Of a stretch of DNA of 64,000 bases, positions 45,178-56,138 are shown in pieces. This stretch comes from Gnetum montanum (lineage: Eukaryota > Streptophyta > Gnetopsida > Gnetales > Gnetaceae), in NCBI GenBank assembly GCA_015680685.1, contig MNCI01027397.1:3317-67316 (forward strand), given 5' to 3'. The notes below the pieces were generated by a model that made no database searches, was not told where the DNA came from, and saw only the letters and a list, made by a program, of their open reading frames with translations. Numbering within the stretch: position 1 is the first letter of the stretch; each line of letters starts with the position of its first letter. A program made the translations under genes and the position numbers.

Positions 45178-46555
45178 AAGCTATTTTAGGGTTAAAATAG
45201 AGTCATTTTCATGAACTATCTTGTAGCTAATGCTAGTATTATAGGTGTAATAGGATGACAGTGGAGCATGAAAGTGATGTAGTTGATGCATGTGCTCATG
45301 CTTTAGATCTTTCAAAATTTAAAAAGTTTTTTTGGATTTCAAAAAATTATCCTTACATTTGTGTTTGAGCTTGGTATTGATAGGGTCAAGGTTTTTAAAA
45401 TTCTTTTGAAGTTAAGTGAAGTTGACTTCAATTTTATTTTTTGAAATTCAAAATGCATGCAAGATAAGTGAGACTGGTGATGTAGGATGGTGTCAACATC
45501 ACTTATAGCAGCACTAGTACACATCTTCTACCTTTAAATTGTTATTCTAAAGTTCCAATATCTACTATTGACACATAAAATAAAATAAAACATGTCATGA
45601 TGATGCCAAATGGATGCTAGAGACCTCATAGGATTGAAAAGTGATATTGGAAACTGAACCTAATGTTTTCCTCTATAGGTGATGCTAGTAGGTGATGCTA
45701 ATGTTGGTGTTAACATCATCCAATATCATCTAGATGTAGGGTGTAGTTTGTCCTTTTAAACTACCCTAAAATCGATTAAAATTGATGTTCAATGCCTTGG
45801 GGTTGATGTGAGCTAGTCATGAATAGGCTGTTGGGGCTAAAATTATAGTCAAGAGTGAGTTTTTGATGCATGTTACAAGGATCACACTAATAGGTATCAC
45901 TTGGTAACACTTAGATAAAATTTATTATCTCATGCCTCCTTAAGCTATTGAAATGATAAAAACTAATATCTATCACCTTAAGATTAATGTAGACTAGTCA
46001 GTGGAGATTTAATAGAGGTAAAACTAGATCCAAGAGACAAATTTTGATGTGATGACGTAGTGGTGACATTAATACTAGGTCCTTGAAAGGTATTCCTACT
46101 TATGATCCACCATATGATCATTAGTTTTGGTGCTTCTAATAGTTTTAGAAATACAAGGATAACACTTTGACATTTTAATGTTTCCAAAATTTTCAAAAGT
46201 GCCAAAACTGACATTGGTATAATGGATCTTAATTGGAAACATCTTCTGAGGGCTTGCATGAGCCCAAAAGATGACTTATGTTGATGCTTTTAAGGCCATT
46301 TTGATAACCCAAGTGGATGTAATGATGTTGAAACCACACTTTTCCTAGTTATGAAAATACTAAAGAAGTTGGTACAACATCTACCTTTAACAATTTTTTT
46401 TTAATTTTGTCTAAAAAATTCTTTATAATCTTTTGAATTTAGTAAGTCATGCATTTGGCTAAAATTTTACAAGTTTTATTTAGAAGAGTTATAAACATTT
46501 AATGATTAATATGTTAAATATCTCAATTGTTAAAGAGTAAATAAGACTGCTATGT
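45178..46555. other. Unassigned sequence
   Basis: No domain recognised. Contains scattered GATGTT/GATGCT trinucleotide-like wording near 45,680-45,730. It separates solo LTR F from element D; TATGT (46,551-46,555) directly precedes the D LTR. Confidence 0.4.
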
Positions 46556-47357
46556 TGATGAGCATTGATGCATCCTATGATGTGTTAATGCATATGTGTT
46601 GACCAAGTTTAGTCTTTTACCTATATAAACATGTGCACCATTTGCATTTATGGCATTCTTGATCATTCTAGTAGCCAAATGTTTGTAGTCTTCTTCCATA
46701 GGACTCAACCAAATTTTCCTTTATGTGCCTGCAGTATGGATAGAATTGATTAAATGGAAGTTTATTTGAGTGAATGATGTACCTGGATACTTTGACATTT
46801 TGAAAATAAAATTGAGATTAATTCCCCTCATTACAATACTTAGAATAGCTTAACTTTTTTTTAGGAAATTATTTTAGGTTGCATTTTACTTTTTAATGCT
46901 TAAATAATTAATATTTCATCATCACATAAGTATGACCACTTTGAACATAAAATATTAATGTTTGGTAATTCTAGTAATGGATACTTGGTACATTTAGTAG
47001 TAACCATTTGGTAACCTAGCAATGTTAGTATAAGTTCAAGATGCAAACTAAGAGAGGAAACAAATGCTTTATGCTTATGATAGTTTAGATTACTCTTCAT
47101 TCCATAGCTAGTTAGAAATTAATATTTTAATCATAAAAGTAAGAAAAAATGATAAAAATAAAAATATCTTACACCTTGATCATACTTAACCATATCCATT
47201 GAGCCACATAAGTGGTGATCGGTAAGCTAATGATCAATAATATCACACTTAATTATATAGAATACTATTAGCTTAACATTCAAGAAAATTCAACTTGATC
47301 GCATGTACATGCTTGTGATTTGTATGGTTGGGTGTAGGGGACTCCCACCACTTATCA
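46556..47357 (+). repeat. 5' LTR of element D
   Basis: Starts TGATGAGCATTGATGCATCC and ends CCACTTATCA. The end matches the reverse complement of the Y LTR edge (TTGCCACTCATCA). TATATAAA is at 46,622-46,629, so U3 is only about 66 bp, the shortest of the four family members, and consists almost entirely of GATGCA/TGATGT wording. Confidence 0.8.
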
Positions 47358-47358
47358 T

Positions 47359-47376
47359 TGGGATTGTTGCTTGGTA
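47359..47376 (+). promoter_or_regulatory. Decayed tRNA-Asp primer site of D
   Basis: TGGGATTGTTGCTTGGTA, one base beyond the LTR end, compared with TGGCGCCGTTGCCGGGGA. About 11 of 18 bases match and most differences are transitions. The following CTAAGTGTTTT also matches the Y leader (CTAAGTGTTTTTTACG), with a short insertion between. Confidence 0.65.
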
Positions 47377-47399
47377 TACACTATGTGCTAAGTGTTTTA

Positions 47400-49480
47400 G
47401 ATAATTAAATTATACAAAGATAATTTTAAGAAGATAACAAACTATCATTAAAAAATAGTAACATTTTATTCCATGCATACTATAATAACAAACTAAAGAT
47501 GTCTTCCTCTCATAGGGCTGATTCCCCCACCTATGGATGATAATACAAGACCTCATGATAGATCTAGAAGAACCTAGGTGAAGTACCCCAACAACTCAAG
47601 GTGCTATACATCCATTCAGATCCATACCATCTAGAATTTGCTTTTGTTATTCACTACGATGAGTAGTTGCAATGGAGAAACCTAGAAGGTAACATTATAT
47701 TGTCACTTGATTATGCCATTCCATTAATTCTCATGACAACATTAATGAATTTGGGACATAAAGCAACCTAGATTACCAAATGACAACTCACTTCTTCAGA
47801 GATTATCAACCTACAGAAGCCCAACTTTGAAAAGGCAAACTCATGGAGGCCTACTATGAAGCCTCCAATGTTCAAAAGGGTTTCAATCATACTAGCATTG
47901 TAGTTAGATAAGGAGATTGAATATCCATTAGGTGAATCTCAACACCAAGGTCCTCCTTTGTTCAATAAAGATAATGTGATCCACCAATGATTATGTTCAA
48001 TCTTGATAAGTAATGAAGACAAGGGGAGAGCTTAACCTAGAACTAGGGGAACCTCAAGGATAAGGTCTCATAGTCACTAAGTAAGAGAAAAACCAAGGTA
48101 CTAGAGAAGGAAAGTAATGTAATAGAACTCTTCTAGCTCTTTATTCTTACCAAGAAAGAAGGTATAGTAGGTCATACCATAAGAGACATGGCCATAATAG
48201 GGACCAAAATGAATAATATGCTTATGATAAACCATTACTATGAGGATTATGATCAATATCAATGAGGTAGTTCACATCCTCATCAAGCATCATAGAAATA
48301 GCTAGATCAAATGACTTGATATAAGAAATATCTCTAAGTTTTACGAAGGCGACAATACTAATCCATAGCAATGTCTACAAGTCTTCCATGATTTTGGTGC
48401 TATGTAGAATATCAAAAATGACTTGTGGAAGGTTAAATTATTTCCTAAAATACTAATAAATGAAGCTAAAAGTTAATACCAATCCTTGAAACTAGAATCT
48501 ATTCACAGATGGAGTATAAAGCTAGAGGTATTCAATGATAAGCATCAAATGTACTCTAGGGTGTTCAAACTTGAGGAAATAGATTCAATGGTGAAAACAA
48601 GACAACCATAAATTCCTTGATGTGACCTTAAGAAGATATTATTCCTTGCAACATTGATGCCAAACCCATGATTTCTCTCAGTGGGAGCAACTTCACCACA
48701 TTATAGATGAGCTCAGAAACAAAACTAGGAAAACTCTTAGGGTCTATGTCCAAGTGAATTCATAAAACATATGGATTCATCAAATCCAAAGGCTGATCAA
48801 GTACCAAAGAAAGAAAAGAAGTTAAAGAAAAGGGAAAGAGTATAGAAGTATAACAAGAATACCTCCTTCCACAAAAAGAGATCCATTTTCATGACATAGA
48901 GGAGAAGCACCATTGGAGAAGGTTATGTAACAAAAGAATTTATTAATCAAAAAGTCCATTATTAAAATTTTAGCTAAGGCAAACAAAAGGTAAGACTCTC
49001 ATGATGAGAAGTTCCAAACAACATTGAAGATTATGAAGGAGAAAATAGAATAATAGAGGTCCAAGGATAGAGATAGAAGAAGAAAGATGGATAGAAAGAA
49101 GGACTATTACCATAAAAAGGGAAGGTTACAACAATGTAAGAGGTTGTAGACTTTGAATCAGAAGATGAATGAGGCGACATATACCAATGTGAACATTTAA
49201 AGGGTTATTTCCTAATTTTATTATAGATACAAGAGTTTGGAATGTATGCCTTAAAGTTAAAATTCATCAAAAGATAAGTACCTAGGAGATTTCCTTATCC
49301 TCAAGGCAACTACAGGCAATGGTTTCACTAATAGTAATAATACCCAAGTGACATCGCACCTTAGCCTTAAGACTACTATTAGTAATGACATAACTTGCAG
49401 TCATAGGGAATGCCACCACTATGGTAGCAATACCCTTACCAATAGCTAGATCTTTATGGGTACTATATTTAACTACTAGC
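47400..49480 (+). pseudogene. Gag remnant, element D
   Basis: From 48,336 the plus strand reads KFYEGDNTNP, LQVFHDFGAM, WKVKLFPKILINEAKS and YQSLKLESI. This is the capsid domain of gypsy Gag (K..G....P..H...F.......D...RLFP..L.G.A..WY.SL). Downstream IIDELRNKTRKTLRVYVQ and HQIQRLI, then KSIIKILAKANK (about 48,945-48,985), are shared with X and C. Stops and one-base shifts are frequent. Confidence 0.7.
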
Positions 49481-49939
49481 ATTACCAAGTGGCTTTCCTA
49501 TTCACACATATTTCCATCATTATTATTCTTATAAATATTATGGACCTATCACTCCATGAGCTAAATCTTATTCGACATGTATTCCTTACCACTCACAATA
49601 CCATGCATCCCATGCCTAAACTCCTTTGCTACTTGCATCACTTGTGTAAGTTGAAATATCTCCATAGCCTCGGTAGTGAAATGCCACTAGAGTTAGGAAT
49701 CTTTAGGTGGATGATAATTCAAGTGGTTGTAAGTGTAAATCTCAAAAGATGTTGTTCTTCTAACTTAAAAATCCACCAAAACCATTGTAGGTAATTGTGT
49801 TTGGGGATTTCTCTTAAGCTATTCAAGGAATTCTTATCAAGCTTCATTTAAATCAAAGAACTCCAAATATCCAAAGTTTCATGCTAACCCATAGAACTAA
49901 AAATTGGATAAAGGTAGGACACCTTCCTAGGAAAAGAGT

Positions 49940-50180
49940 TGATCTTTGAAGTCTCTTGATTTATTTACAAATCATAGGAAATGACTCATGTAAGGCTTTA
50001 TTAGACTTGGGTTTTGATGTAAATTTGATTTCCCAAGAGATGTACAAGACATTGAACTTACATTTAGCTAAGAAATGTAATATGAAGTTAGATCTTGTAG
50101 ATCAATCCATTACTATTCTATTGGGATTGATAGAGGACATTGTAACCACCATTAGTGAGTGGCATCTTTGATAGATTTTC
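49940..50180 (+). pseudogene. Aspartic protease remnant, element D
   Basis: Open frame with KALLDLGFDVNLISQEMYKT, then KLDLVDQSITILLGLIEDIV. It keeps the D-L-G active-site triplet that X has lost. The sequence then continues toward RT with FNLTKE and YGEDSNAPRPKLKP (50,755-50,860), the approach to RT, before W cuts it off. Confidence 0.75.
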
Positions 50181-50869
50181 TAGTAATCTATGTGGACACT
50201 TGTAAGGGGAACCTCTCAATCATTATGGGGAGGGTTTGACCAAGTATAATTAATGTCAAGTTAGAGATCAAAGATATTTCCTTGAAAGTCTCTAGGAAAA
50301 ATGAATTTTGTAAGATAGAGAAGAAGAGTGTTTCATGCACTGTATACAATCAAATAGGATGCAACTACACACAGAAGGTATGGATAATCAAAATAATAAC
50401 CATCATAACATGCAAAATATAGTCTGAATCTATAAGTGTCCAAAGGTATGTGTACATAGTAACTACAAAATAAGAAGATACATAGTAGTTGCCTATAGAT
50501 AGAAGATCCAGTTCTATAGTTTGCATGGAACTAGCAGAGCTCCTCACAAGTGTATACATAGATAAGATGGATGAAATGGAGTAAATTAGATACTAATGCA
50601 TTGATTTAGAAATAGTAGAGAATTAGAGTTTGATTAGGAAGAGCTGAAAGTTCTAGAAAACTCTAAACTAGAGCCCTTCAAACTAAAAATATTACCAAAA
50701 TCTTTACAATATGTGTTCATATATAATAAAAAAAATGTTAATTATAAATTTCAATCTCACTAAGGAATAGAAAGAGAAGCTATTTTAATTAGTCAAAACA
50801 TGGTTAGAAGCCTTTTCTTATGGTGAAGATTCCAATGCTCCAAGACCAAAATTGAAACCCCAAGTTCAA

Positions 50870-51584
50870 ACTTGCAAGAGATATTAAATAAGAAAGGAAA
50901 ATAATTCTTTATTCTTGCCAAAATTCATGATAGAGTTACAAAGTTAGAAATAACTTACCCAAGGATATACAAGGACTCAAGAGAATCATACTTACAACTC
51001 CTCACATAATGCTCAAATTATAATGATTGAAAGTCTTAACTGGAGCTCAACTCTTTGTTAAGACTTTCATCCAGGCTCTTACACAATTCTATCCTCTCCT
51101 CTTGTCTTACTTAATTGAAGGCTTGGATCTCTTTTATAGTTTCTTTTAAATGTTCCTTCATCTTCTCTTCTTTTTGGAAATCAAATTGAAGTTTGTTGGA
51201 ATCCGTATGAGACATCTTGGAGTAGCTTGAGATGTCTTTCTTGAAAAAGAATCATCTTAGAGAAAATGTCTTATGAAAATGGGAGATGTCTTTGAAAGAA
51301 ATGAGATGTCTCCCTCTAGTTTTTAGCAATCTTAGAATATGTCTTTCTTCAACATGAGATGTCTTTGCTAGCCTCGAGATGTCTTGACAAAAAGAAATAT
51401 TAGGGATGAAAACTCTTCTTGAAGGTTCTACAAGTGGAATGCACATTCCTTTTGCCTTCTTTTACATCTTGAATAGCATAACAATGCAAAAAAAGAAAAA
51501 GAAAAAAAAGAAACCAAAGAAATAAACAACATACACTAAAACATAGTTTGAGGATGATACATGAGTTGGGTGATGTACTCATCA
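50870..51584 (-). repeat. 3' LTR of W
   Basis: The right edge (GTACTCATCA) equals the edge of the right LTR (GTCTTGATCA, 56,127). The left edge is placed near a TG at 50,873 by position only. CTATAAAAG is at 51,131-51,139 (minus). An array of AGATGTCT/AGACATCT runs from about 51,205 to 51,400. Confidence 0.6.
51205..51400. promoter_or_regulatory. AGATGTCT/AGACATCT array in the W LTR
   Basis: About nine copies of GAGATGTCT or variants within 200 bases, upstream of the TATA box in element sense. The other LTR of W shows it at 55,780-55,960. The same motif array occurs in the LTRs of E and F, which belong to a different superfamily. Confidence 0.6.
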
Positions 51585-51597
51585 TCTTTTCCATCTT
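51585..51597 (-). promoter_or_regulatory. Polypurine tract of W
   Basis: The minus strand reads AAGATGGAAAAGA directly before the LTR start TGATGAGTACATC. Composition and position fit. Confidence 0.65.
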
Positions 51598-52446
51598 TAG
51601 AATTCAAACTTGTTTCAAGTTGACTGTACATTGGGGATAGCATTAAGACTGCACAAAGCCAAATACTTTTCATAAACTCAAATTGCATTTTTAGGTCCCT
51701 CAGCATTCCAATGCATCAGATATTTATGCACCTTTTTGTTTCTTGTGGTCCTAGCTTTCCTTGCTTGTAACACCAAAGGTTTCTTGGTAACTTAGATGGC
51801 CTTGGATGATCAAGTGCATATTTGAGGATTTATAGACTATCCTCCAAGTTAGAGGTAGACACCTTACCATGGTAATGGATCAAATCTAAAACATTGAATA
51901 CATAAGGAAATGGAAAATGGTTATAATGTCAATTTAATAAGCATTGTTATTTACATTGGCCCTAATCTAAAATGGACCAATCTTCTTAGATTTAACCTTG
52001 AACAAGTTTATATTCCTTAGCCTCCTCACCTAAATGAAGCCACACATAATCCCCAACACTAAAGACCACCTTCCTTTTTTTCAAGTTCCTTTTAGTAGCA
52101 ACTTCTTTGGCCTTGTCTTCACTTGCTTATGCATGTCTTGCATACTTTTAACAAAATTAGAGCTAACATGGGTGCACTCATCAAATTGCTTCAAATCATC
52201 TACCACTCTAGGAGCATAGCCATAGTTTTATTGAAATGGACTCTTCCCAATGTTAGAGTGACAAAAATTATTGTAACTAAACTTAGCATGTAACAAAATA
52301 TTTTCCTACCTATTGGACTAATAGTCACAAAGATACTTCAAAATTTTGAACAATGATTTATTGACAACTTTAGTTTGGAAATTAGTTTATGGATGATAGA
52401 CAGTTGAAAAAGATAATTTGGTAGCTAAAAATTTCCACAATGACGT

Positions 52447-52980
52447 CTAAAAATGACTTGTAAATTTAACATCCCTATCACTTACAATATTCAATGGAAG
52501 ACCATGTAATTTTAAAACATTTTTAAAATACAAATGACAAAAATGGGATGCATCATTGCTTCTTTTACAATGAATAAAATGGATCATTTTAGTAAATCTA
52601 TTAAGAAAAAAAAAAAACAAAAATGGAATCATGGCCAACTTGTGTCTTGGTAATACCACAAATAAAATCCATGGAAACACTTTCGCATGGAGCATTAGGA
52701 ATGGATAAAGGTAAGTAATTTCTAATAATGCCTTTAACCCCTTTAAATTTTTGGCAATCAAAACACTCTCTAACAAATTTATTAATTTCATTTCTAATAC
52801 CTGGCCAATAGTAGTTATTCCCCACAAGTTCATAGATCTTGTTCATATCCATGTATCCAACCATAGTGCCATTACATTCTTCCTTCAATATTTTGGACTT
52901 GAAATCATATTTTGGTATATATATGTTACCATTTTTGAAGAGGATGCCTTGTTGTAGATGATAGTCTCTGAAACACTACC
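52447..52980 (-). pseudogene. Integrase remnant, element W
   Basis: Frame 1 (to 52,601): YHLQQGILFKNGNIYIPKY, then NNYYWPGIRNEINKFVREC, FDCQKFKG and MDFICGITKTQVGHDSIFV. Frame 2 (52,833-52,447): NRFTKMIHFIHCKRSNDA, LHGLPLNIVSDRDVKFTSHF. The shift falls at the A run 52,608-52,618. Of the HHCC zinc site both Cys remain, but the first His is Cys and the second is Tyr (VGY for AGH). The first catalytic Asp (VVDRF) is Asn (LNRF); the second (VSDRD) is kept. The sequence stops before the catalytic Glu region, which is degraded. Confidence 0.8.
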
Positions 52981-52984
52981 AAAA

Positions 52985-54280
52985 ATTCATTTCGTAAACT
53001 TCTGGCCTTGTAGCCCTCACCCTATGAAACCTGAGGCTGAAATCTCATTGTAAAATGTGAAGATTATAATCCATGAGATGCAATTTCACATACTTTAGCT
53101 TTTGGTGTTGAAAAATGCCTCATAATCAACCCCCAAGTGAAAATAGTCATATTATGCCTATATTTGGGTTGGGGGTGGTTAAAAATGCCTTTTGGATTGC
53201 CAAAATTGGCATTTTGATGGGTTTTGTAGGGGGTATAACATTTACTACATTGGAAACACCTGTGGAGGGTGTAAAATCACCCATGCATACTTTCGAGGGT
53301 ATAATTCTTACCCCCACAACATTGCTAGTACATCCCCTAGCATTGCACCTTCCCCAACCCCCCCACCCCCCNNNNNNNNNNNNNNNNNNNNNNNNNNNNN
53401 NNNNNNNNNNNNNNNNNNNNNNNNNNNNNNNNNNNNNNNNNNNNNNNNNNNNNNNNNNNNNNNTTGCTATTGGAAGGCTTAGCATGGATGGAAGAAGCAA
53501 GTGTGGGTGAAATTCATATTTACTATTTTTATTAAATGAAATGGTTTTGATACCATGGGGGTAGAAAAACTTATCATACATAGTAACCCGACTAGATTTG
53601 TACACCTACAATACCTACACATAGGCAAAAATTTGTTAGCAATTAGGCAAAAATTTATAATTATATTTGTGGCCAAAACCTTATAAAAACCAAGCCATAA
53701 CACCATAGAGGGGTTCCATGAATTTTGAAATTGCACTCTTTTGACATTTAAGAGCTTTGGAGAACTTGCAAACATAAAGCTTTTGAATCATTCCCCAATG
53801 TGGAACTTGGAGTCGTTATAATCATTGTTTGATCACTGGAGATTGTGTGGCATTTTGCACCAATGTTGAGCACCTTGTGCTTTGAGACTTCTAGTGTGGC
53901 TCTTCTTGGGAAGTAAAAGCTCCCACACATCTCATCCCCCTGCATCATCAACATTGTAGATCAAGTGTGGATCACAACAAGGTTTGATAGCATTGGGCAT
54001 TATGGAACCTTTGGATTGTGAAGTTGGCTATGGTATTCAAAGTCTCCAGCTTCAATAGACTCCAAACCCCCATCAAAGTGAACCCCCTACTACCTTAGGA
54101 ACATCTTGTACAAATTCTTTGAATCCTCTTTATTTTTATTAAAATAAAGTTTATAGTTCTATTTGTGTGCAAGGTAGATCATAATTAATTTTTCCTATTC
54201 TATGCATTTATTTTCAAGATATGTATTGCATTTTTATTTTTCTATTCCCATTTACATTTTGTAAGTCCTTGGGGTGATCT
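52985..54280. other. Foreign segment inside W, type unknown
   Basis: It splits the pol of W: RNase H ends on its right and the integrase lead (YHLQQGILFKNG) begins on its left. I recognise no domain and see no clear terminal repeats. A gap of 92 N (53,372-53,463) preceded by runs of C hides part of it. It may be an insertion of a non-autonomous element or filler DNA. Confidence 0.45.
53372..53463. other. Assembly gap, 92 N
   Basis: Preceded by C-rich homopolymers (CCCCCCCACCCCCC), a common cause of read failure. Long frames that cross the gap are not real evidence of coding. Confidence 0.99.
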
Positions 54281-54539
54281 GTTGGACCATCCAAGGCACC
54301 TTAGATCCTATTTTTGGTGGAGGCCCTTGGGATCCAAGTTTAAAGCTATTTCACTAGAACTTTTAGTTTTTTCAACTATTAAGATTTTTAGTCATTATAG
54401 TCTCTTCACCTATCCATTCTACCTAGCAAGGAAGTTTAAATATCCTTCCAAACCTCTTCAACATTATAATCATGAGGATACAAGGAAATCAAAGTTTCAA
54501 GTTCTTATACTTGAGTACAAGAGTAATTCACAACATGAA

Positions 54540-54790
54540 TTCTTGAAAGAGCATCTACCACTACATTTTTTTCCCTTTTATGTTTTAGAACAATATGAAA
54601 TTATTTGAATTGATCTATCTGCTTCGTATGCTTTACACTTAATTTCTTTTAAGAATTCAAAAATTGAAGTGCCCTATGATTAGTAAATAGAAGAAACTTT
54701 GATCCTAGTAAGTAATGTCTCCAGTTTTTGATGGCTTGAAGTATAGCATATAACTTCTTTTCATACACATTATACTTTTGTCTAAACTCA
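54540..54790 (-). pseudogene. RNase H and connection, element W
   Basis: The minus strand reads NEFRQKYNVYEKKLYAILQA, IKNWRHYLLGSKFLLFTNHR and ALQFL, matching Y..YEKEL.A...A...WRHYL.G..F.L.TDH..L. The TDH Asp is Asn. The connection to integrase, KNVVVDALSRI, follows at about 54,550. Directly upstream is gag, so protease and RT have been deleted. Confidence 0.75.
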
Positions 54791-54829
54791 TTTAATTTTA
54801 TAGAAAAAATATAGTTGTCTTACCTTCTT

Positions 54830-55500
54830 AAGGCAACACACCTCTAATAGTAAGCCTTGGTTCCTTACCCTTCTCCTTAGTTCCTTCCTCACCTTTAGAA
54901 GCCTTGGATTCCTTACCCTTAGAAGATTTGGGATCTTTATTGTAGCCTTGAAATTTCTTCTTAGCTTTAAGAGCCAATTCAAAAGCCTCATCTAATGTTT
55001 TGGACTCATAGAATGTTAGCTCTTGTTGGTATTCTTTATTTAATCCTCCTTGAAAATTGGATGCTTGCTCATAATCATCTCAATAAACCTTTTCAAGTCT
55101 TAAAAATTTGCAAAAATTCATGTAAAAGTCCTTAACACTCTTGTTGTCTTGTCTTAGATACGTTAATTTTTGAATTGCTTCTTACCTATGCTAGGTCTTC
55201 TGAAGTTTTTGTTTGAAGACAGATTGTGTTAGGGACCAATTTTTGCTAGAATTTCTATTAGTTAAATGGTAAGCATGGCTCTCCTTTCTCCACAAAATTT
55301 GTGCCATACCATCAAGCTTTGTTTCAGCATATGGTACATTTTGATGATTTTCCACATCTTCTAGCTCAAAGTACTTGTTCAAAGTCTTGAGCTAAGAAAG
55401 GAAAGATTAAGTTTCTTTCATCTCATTGAAGATCTTCACTTCCACATGATGCATCCTAGAGGCATGCCTAAAAATCCTAGCAAAAGTAATCTCTAATTAT
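54830..55500 (-). pseudogene. Gag remnant, element W
   Basis: The open frame 55,382-55,191 begins MNKYFELEDVENHQNVPYAE and contains TKLDGMAQILWRKE. This is the chromovirus-type capsid start (..YF...DV.E..KV..A...L.G.A..WW). After it comes YESKTLDEALDEAFELALKA and a K/S-rich tail (about 55,020-54,880). A further frame at 55,723-55,505 may be leader sequence. Confidence 0.65.
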
Positions 55501-55744
55501 TTCTTTAGATTTCCTTAAGTTCTAGAAGTAGATCCATTATTCCTCCATCTTGGAAATTTGAGCCTATTGGACTTTGATCCAACAATTGGAGAAAAAGGAT
55601 TTTCATCAGAGTACTAGTATTTTCCAATGTCTTTATCCCCAAAAGGAATGTCATCTTTAAGATCAGGCATGGATGGTTGCCTTGATGAAGAACCCCTTGA
55701 TGAAGAAAATTTAGAGTTGACATCTAGGCACTCCAACTTGGATT

Positions 55745-56127
55745 GTGGGTACTCTTATGAACCCCTTTATGCAAATAGACTCATCTCAGAGGAGACGTCT
55801 TGTGAGTATGGGAGACATCTTAGAGAAGACATATTACATAAGATTTCTTGAGTGAGACATATTGGGAAGATAGAAGAAATCTCTCTTGAGTTTTTAGCAA
55901 TATCAAAAGATGTCTTCCTTTAGCGTGAGACATCTTGGCTAGCCTTGAAATGTCTTAATAGAGAGAACTATTAAGGATGAACACTCTTCTCGAAGTTCCC
56001 ACAGTCTGCCTTCTCTTGACTCTTAAATAGAAAAATAACACAAAAATAAAAAAGCACTAAAGAAATAAAGAAAATACACTAAAAGATAATTTAAGTATGG
56101 TACACATGTTGGGTGATGTCTTGATCA
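55745..56127 (-). repeat. 5' LTR of W, U3 part only
   Basis: Homologous to 51,200-51,584, including the AGATGTCT array and the AAAGAAATAAA...ACACTAAAA stretch near 56,065 (51,525 in the other). The part with TATA box, R, U5 and primer site is missing, so the element runs from U3 straight into gag-side sequence. Confidence 0.65.
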
Positions 56128-56138
56128 ATTTGTTTTTA

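Larger units (their letters stand above)
46556..50872 (+). mobile_element. Gypsy element D, plus-strand relative of X, truncated
   Basis: LTR 46,556-47,357, tRNA-Asp-type primer site, gag, protease and the beginning of RT on the plus strand. It ends near 50,872 where the LTR of W begins, and the rest of pol is missing. Gag and protease blocks match X (HQIQRLI, KILAKVNK/KILAKANK, LISQEMYKT). No ORF3 or 3' LTR found in the window. Confidence 0.75.
50870..56127 (-). mobile_element. Chromovirus-like gypsy element W, partly deleted
   Basis: Left LTR (about 50,870-51,584), polypurine tract, integrase, RNase H, gag and a truncated right LTR (about 55,745-56,127), all on the minus strand. Protease and RT are missing between gag and RNase H, and a foreign 1.3-kb segment sits between RNase H and integrase. 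Integrase wording (YYWPGIRNEI, MDFICGITKTQVGHDSIFV) is typical of chromoviruses such as Tekay/Del or Reina relatives. Confidence 0.7.

Noticed and set aside
53115-53605. Long frames crossing 53,372-53,463 on both strands
   Set aside because: They owe their length to the N gap, which cannot contain a stop.
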